From Ochotona curzoniae (lineage: Eukaryota > Chordata > Mammalia > Lagomorpha > Ochotonidae), in contig NW_024466512.1 in NCBI RefSeq assembly GCF_017591425.1, forward strand, positions 17,797,001-17,861,000: a stretch of 64,000 nucleotides of DNA. The letters are read 5' to 3'. A model generated the notes under the pieces. The model was not told where the DNA came from. It ran no database searches and worked only from the letters and a program-made list of their open reading frames with translations. The first letter of the stretch is position 1, and each line of letters opens with the position of its first letter. This document shows positions 58,385 through 64,000 of this stretch, one piece after another. The translations under genes and the position numbers were made by a program.

Positions 58385-58680
58385 TTTTTTTTTTTTTTAA
58401 GACTTACTTAAAAATATGTTACAGCAAGTGGTCTTTCATCTGATAGTTCACTCCCAAAATGACCGCAACAGCTGGAACAAAACCATTCTGAATTCAGGAG
58501 GTTCTTTCAAGTTTCCCACATGGATGCAGGGGTTCAAGGACTTGAGCCATCCTTCACTGCTTTCCTAGGCCATAAGCAGGATGCTTAATCAGAAGTAGAG
58601 CTACCAGGACAAAACCTGGTGCACACAGGGGATATTGGTCCTGTAGGCAGAGAGTTAATATGCTATGCCAGTGCACCGGT
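58385..58680 (-). repeat. C-type SINE
   Basis: T14 tail, 'tctttcatctgatagttcac', 'gacttgagccatccttcact', 'aggccataagcaggatgctt', 'aacctggtgcacacagggga' and head 'taatatgctatgccagtgca'. Confidence 0.9.
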
Positions 58681-60282
58681 TCAAATTCCGTTGTTTTTTA
58701 TGTGCCCCTAATATCCTACATTTTCTGAGCCTGCCAGCACCTAATCTCATTTAGTTACTGGCTAGATTAGAAATGCAATAAGTCATGTGTAAATTTGGTT
58801 TTCGTAATAGGGCTTTGTGAGTGTTGGCTTCACCAAGTCTATGAAATTATCTGGTCATATTTGATTACATGCATTATCACAATGAAATATGGCATTCCTA
58901 TCAGACCCTTGATCATCTGAGTGTAACGAAATTTTCCAATTATCTGTTGTCACAAAAAAGACAGATTCTTACCTAATTTATGCAAATAATTGTATTGCCA
59001 TGAAATGTGATGCTCTGTAAGATTTTCTGAATTTTGGAGGTATCAGTCATGGAAAAATTTGTGCCAAATTTCATTTTTGTTTACAAAAGTACAATCTATC
59101 TGTTTACAAAAAAGATGTTCTTTTTACCTATTATATAGAGCATTAAATAATCAATAATATTCTCCCCTAAAAATGGTAAAAAAAAAATTGTACTCATTAT
59201 TATGTTATTCAGTTTCAATTTCCGTTTTACTTGGCTGTAATTAAACAGCCCAATTTTTCCACTAGAGTTCAGGAAGACCTTACTACAGTCCAAAAGTTTG
59301 ATAGTGAAGTTGCTTTAGTCACTCCGGCATATGTCTGCAACCCAGGATAACTGTCTTAACCTTGTGCAGCCAAAGACTATTAAACTATTCTTTTTTGCAA
59401 GAAGTTTAGAAAAATTAAATAACTTGAAAAATATTTGGGTTGGTTTCTATTTTTTTGAAATTTATAAAAATATTTAGGGCAAGGCTTTGTCTAAAAAAAG
59501 AAAAAAAACCTAGAACTCCTTCACAGAATTTAAAAAATTACTGTGGTAACACTATCCAGTGGTAGAAAATATCACACATGTATAAAATATATGTATACAT
59601 AGACCTAAGAATACAAAGAAACTAAAGGACATTTGTAGCATTCATTGTGAAATACTAATCTTGTGCAGGATAAGCACAGAAATATGGAACTCTGTAGTTA
59701 ATGACCCATCTTTCTATACCTTCCTCTTTTTAGCCATAATTTTTTTCATAACCTTTTCCCCAATAACCTCCTCTTTTGATGTATTTTTGAAAGACAGAGA
59801 AAGTTGATTATCCGTCGTAATGTAAATACAGGGTTTTTTTTTTTCTTTATCCAATATTTGTTGAAAGATTTAGGATTTATTTTTATTTGTTTGTTTGCTA
59901 CTAGAGATGCCTGAGTTCCTAAAGAGCCCTGCAATGGCTTACAGACATCAAGTTCAAGTGACTGTGGGTGTCGGGAGTTGGAGTGGGAATGAAGTGTCTG
60001 GCAGAGGGTGAACTGAGCATTGAAGAGTTCTGAAGGGAGGGCAGATTGTGGGATTCAAGGGCACCTGAATGAGTAAAGATGGGATGACAGTCAAAAGAGT
60101 AAAATATCCAACAGTGGGAGGGAGAAATCATTCAGTGGTTGGTATAAGGACATGCAAGTTGGGCATCATCCTTTGTCAAATCATGCCAACCGGAAAGAAT
60201 ATACAACAAAACCAGTGCTAGAGCACCAAAAGAAACTCAACTTAAAATCCGTTTCCCCAGAAATGTGTAACATTACATGTTT
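58681..60282. other. unique sequence, no gene seen
   Basis: ORFs of 62-70 codons only. The purine-rich segment 59930-60130 carries an unrecognised minus ORF (59919-60131). Confidence 0.4.
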
Positions 60283-60500
60283 ACATGAAAGACAGTTCCA
60301 TAGGGCAAGAACACCCATCCATTGGTTCACTCTCACAATGACCACAGGAACAGGGACTGGGCTGAGGCGGATGCCGGGGGCCAGGAGCCCAGTCTGGGTT
60401 CCTCACAGGGTGGCAAGAACTGAATCACTTGTGCCTCGACTGTTGCCTCCCAGACTGCGAAGCCAGAGAGTTTGCGCCTATGCACTCCTCTATACACATC
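60283..60500 (-). repeat. older lagomorph SINE, partial
   Basis: 'acacccatccattggttcac', 'ggggccaggagcccagtctg', 'gttcctcacagggtggcaag' and 'tcacttgtgcctcgactgtt' follow the reversed 3'-to-middle order of the older type and fade towards the head. The ORFs on both strands (120 and 72 codons) are repeat-derived. Confidence 0.65.
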
Positions 60501-62799
60501 TGCCTGATTTGTAGACTGTGATGCTCCTTTGCATGAGTGCTGCCCCCACATGTTCTTAAATGGCTGTCAGCCTACAGACTGTTACTAACCCTGGGAAGGC
60601 AAGTGCAGAAACTGAGAAAAACTTCATATAGTTTTTGAAGAATTTTCCAGAGTAGTTTTTTTTATGTCTATAAGAACAAAAGAGCTATTGATTTGATGTT
60701 ATTTTTATTTAATTTTTACTCAGTCACATTACTGCATTATATAAAAATTACTACCTGTGTTAGATTTAAAAGATTTTTTTAAAACACTGTCCGTTCCCAT
60801 GAATTGTCTGAAAAATATGGGCTCATACTAAAAGTAGAGATTGTATGTCCCTCTCCGTGATGTGGTTACTTTAACACCCACACTAACCAAACCAAATTCC
60901 AGCCTGTTCTTTCCCATGATAGCTTATATTCTTTTGCAATGTTTGTGTTATATTGATTCAGATGTACATATGTACCAGGGTAGAGTGTAGAAAACAATCC
61001 ATATATTTTTTTTTAAATAAGAGTGTTCATATAGAGTCTTTCTGTCCAGTCCGTGCAATCCAAATAAAAGCTTCATTATCTTGCATTATTTGCTGAATAT
61101 TACACAGAATCTTTTACTGTTAGCACAGCTTACACTGTAGAATACTTTGCAAACTTAATTTCACTTGGTGGAGTATATTTGCAGCAAATAAATTAAGCAG
61201 ATGAATGAATGTAACTGAGAAATGACTTAATCTCTAAATGCACAATCATTGAAAATGAAATTGAGTAAATCCAGTGATTTTTTCTCTATAATGCTGATAG
61301 TGAATTTGCCTTTTTTCCCCATTGAGTTAATCAACTGGTAGTCATGGCATTGTGGGTGCAAAGTCTTAAGTAGTTCATGGCTCCAGTAATCACAACTGCA
61401 TGTTGATTGAATTTAAATTATAGAAAATAAGGTTTTAAGAAATTCAAGAGGAGGGTACTCTGAATAAAGCCAATTAAGGATTTTATGTAATTTAGGAGGT
61501 TTGTAATATTCTGACTTGCTTCTTTCCTCCTGGGTGATTGATGTTATCTGTAATTTAAAACAGAAACAAAGGGAATATGCTTTTTCAGTGCCTATGAAAA
61601 CACGAATTGACATGTACTAAATTATCTCCTTTCAAGAAAGTTTTCTGAGGCTACGTTTTTGCCCCCATACTACAATCTTGTCGGTTTTGCTTTGTGATAC
61701 TTCCATGTCTTTATAGTTTGCTGTTCTTGGAAGATTTGGAAAAACACCTTTTGATTTCAGATTGATAACCATTCCTTGAAGCCTCTTACTGCTCTCATCA
61801 CAGCACAGCAGTTTCTTGTGGGGGTAGTAAACAGAATGGTGCTCAGTAAAAAGAGCAAAAGCACTCTGAATTAATGTGAGCTTACATATGTAACAAGTGC
61901 TTTGTGTTTAAATGCGCTTTTGGCTCATGTAAAAATAACGCTTGGCCCATTCATTTTTCTGTGGCTTTGTGTAACAAAAATGAAATAATGGAGAGGAAAC
62001 CAGTTTGAGCATGCATTTAATGTATTCAAAATCAAATATATTCATATTTTCTCATCGAAGAGACTCTAAGAAGATAATCTTTTGTGTTGTAAGGACGACA
62101 TAAGTCAATGGTGAGCAAGAAGTGTAGGCTTCTCTAAACTTGCTGCTGCTCAGCCCCTGCGAGGACACCTCGAAACATTAACAGAAAAATGGAAGTGAAA
62201 GGCAACTTCCCTTCATTGCCAGGATTGGTTACATTTGCTTGAACCTTTGGGATACCCCTTCGCATCCACGGAATTCAAAAATGTTCTGCACTACAAACAT
62301 ATTTTATCTCAAGTTGCATGAATTTTTTGCAACATCCTTGTGTTAATTAATAAGATGGTATTTTTCTTGGAGGAGATATGGTTTGATTTTTCTTTTATGA
62401 CCTCAAACATCTGGCATTCTTTCCCCATGCCCTTTTTAAAATTCCAACCTCCTTGGCACCACCTCCCTTGATTACACACACACAAATGAGTAAGGGTTGC
62501 AGCTATTCTTTTTTTTTTTTTAAGGGATTTTTGGCAAGTTAAAATCTGTTTCTACTTGCTTGTATTGGTGTAAACCTCCATCTTCTTAGGAGTGTCCATG
62601 GTTGAACAGTATAGGAATGGCAGCAAAGCTCTGAAAATTGTGTAGGGAGCTTTAGCACTGAGAGGCCCGTTTGCAATTTTAGCAGACTGAGACAAGGGAC
62701 CCAGGCCTTTGTCCTCCCGCATCAACCAGGCATTGAGTTAGATTTGCCTCTGGGTCAAGAGCATACCTGGAAGGGACATATCTAAGCATATATGTCATT
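60501..62799. other. long SINE-free unique sequence, no gene seen
   Basis: This is 2.3 kb of AT-rich sequence with frequent ATGAAT/TTAATT words. The only listed ORF is 66 codons (61413-61613, minus). It is a candidate for conserved non-coding sequence, on negative evidence only. Confidence 0.35.
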
Positions 62800-63100
62800 A
62801 ATGCTTTATTTATTTAGTTGAAAGAATTATATAAAAGAGAGAGAGAGAGAAAGACAGAGATCTCCCATTCATTGGTTTACACTCCAAAATAGCTTCAATG
62901 GCTGGAACTGGGTCGAGTCAAAGTCAGGTACAAGGAACCTCTTCTAGTTCTGCCTCGTGACTGCTGGACCCCAAGGAGATTGCAGCTTCCCAGGAGAGCT
63001 CAGTATACAATAGAGCAACTGGGACATGACTTTGTACCACTGAAGAATTTTGGTATGGTGGGCTGTGGTTTAACCCACTATGCCACAACGTCATCACCTA
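62800..63100 (-). repeat. lagomorph C-type SINE with (GA)n tail
   Basis: 'tgctttatttatttagttga' tail, (GA)n, 'tctcccattcattggtttac', 'gcttcaatggctggaactgg', 'tcaaagtcaggtacaaggaa', 'gactgctggaccccaaggag' and head 'gtttaacccactatgccaca'. Confidence 0.88.
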
Positions 63101-64000
63101 GAAATGATATAGTTTGATGTAGAATCAATAGGGTTTGGAGATATTTAGACGAAGCGAGTAAACAAACATGTCATGACTGACTCCAAAGTGTCTTAAGCAA
63201 TTAAAAAGATACAATTAGGATCTGATGAGAATGCAGACGTAGCATAGTTTAGAATAAAGCTCTAGACACATAGCTTCATCTTAGAAAACTGGAATTGAAC
63301 ATGCAAATTAAGATGTAAAGACAACTTTTTATGTGATTTTTTTTTTAGAAATAGGTCTGAGCAGAGCATATTTATTTGCAATAAATGAGGTTTGATAGCT
63401 TGTTAAAAAAAAAAAAAACTCTCTGTTTTATGCCATGATTTAAAATGTTTTAAATCTCCCTCCCTGCCAAGCAGTGTCATCTTAAATATTTTAGGTGTAG
63501 AATTCTTAATAATGTTTAATTAACTACTTGATTTTAGTGAATTATTTTAAATGTAAGAAAAACTGTGAATTATTGGTAGCACTTATATAAGCAAGAAGTT
63601 CATGGGAAATATGCATTATGACAAATTCTAGTGTTTAAAATTCTAGAGTTTTTAAAATTTATCTTTTAATTCCCCTTTCCGCAAATGTTTTTGAAGTATC
63701 TGTTTCTGCCATGCATTTTACAAAACCTTGCCTTATCCATTGAAGTTAACTAACATTGTTGCTGTTGTCCTCAGACTCTTTATGCAGCTACAAATGGGTC
63801 CAGCTTTGATGCTTCCCAAATCTCATTCTTTTTTACTCCAAAGATAATCACTGCACTGGATTTGTTTTCATTCTCATAAATATTTCTAACAATTATCAAT
63901 AATGTCTATATAACCGTCAAACCTACTTTTTGTAGATGAGTATCATAAAATGTGGTACTTCGGTATATCTGTCATGTTTTGTATGAATGGTATCCATATA
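63101..64000. other. unique AT-rich sequence, no gene seen
   Basis: A- and T-runs near 63340 and 63405-63418. No repeat, RNA or exon recognised. Confidence 0.4.

Noticed and set aside
1..64000. tRNA genes, CRISPR arrays, CpG islands, LTR retroviruses
   Set aside because: tRNA-like boxes occur only in SINE heads; no regularly spaced repeats, no CpG-dense region and no LTR or retroviral gene signature was seen.

Overview
This is mammalian nuclear DNA with no confidently recognisable protein-coding gene. It is AT-rich, has no CpG island and is dense in retroposons. The most informative signal is about 30 tRNA-derived C-type SINEs of lagomorphs. Several belong to a young subtype with a tRNA-like head, a middle segment around 'gcagggagctg..gggaag' and a tail segment around 'ggagagacagag..cttccatc' on the reverse strand. 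From memory of lagomorph repeats this subtype is typical of pikas (Ochotona), so a pika is the most likely source; a rabbit-like lagomorph is the fallback. I ran no database search.

Layout. 1-9000: mostly unique sequence with an old MIR, a MER5A-like hAT MITE and a cluster of SINEs (3447-4700, 5435-5815, 8188-8972). 9000-16300: few SINEs, but two L1 3' ends; the one at about 14082-15304 is a twin-primed (5'-inverted) insertion with a diverged target-site duplication. 16300-26950: the densest SINE stretch, with a young SINE in a perfect 13-bp duplication (17917-18254), a SINE foldback (19385-19640) and an L1/SINE composite (16725-17172). 26950-35600: SINE-poor, with a (TC)n/(CA)n block, a second L1/SINE composite (29645-30270), an older L1 (33600-34260) and a tiny 5'-end U2 snRNA retropseudogene (about 33108-33142). 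35600-46000: SINEs, a polypurine tract with a local duplication (39866-40640) and microsatellites. 46600-53480: no C-type SINE; contains an L2 and, on the minus strand at 51695-51892, a 65-codon stretch that looks coding. 53490-64000: further SINEs, an L1 3' end, a good MIR and long unique stretches.

Nothing here forms an operon, pathway or new defence or mobile system. The window reads as intergenic or large-intron sequence shaped by L1-driven retrotransposition: L1 itself, SINEs, a U2 fragment, and possibly an mRNA retrocopy or terminal exon near 51.4-51.9 kb. The short ORFs scattered elsewhere have the lengths chance gives in AT-rich DNA, or lie inside repeats. Repeat boundaries are read by eye and are good to about 10-30 bases unless a target-site duplication fixes them.
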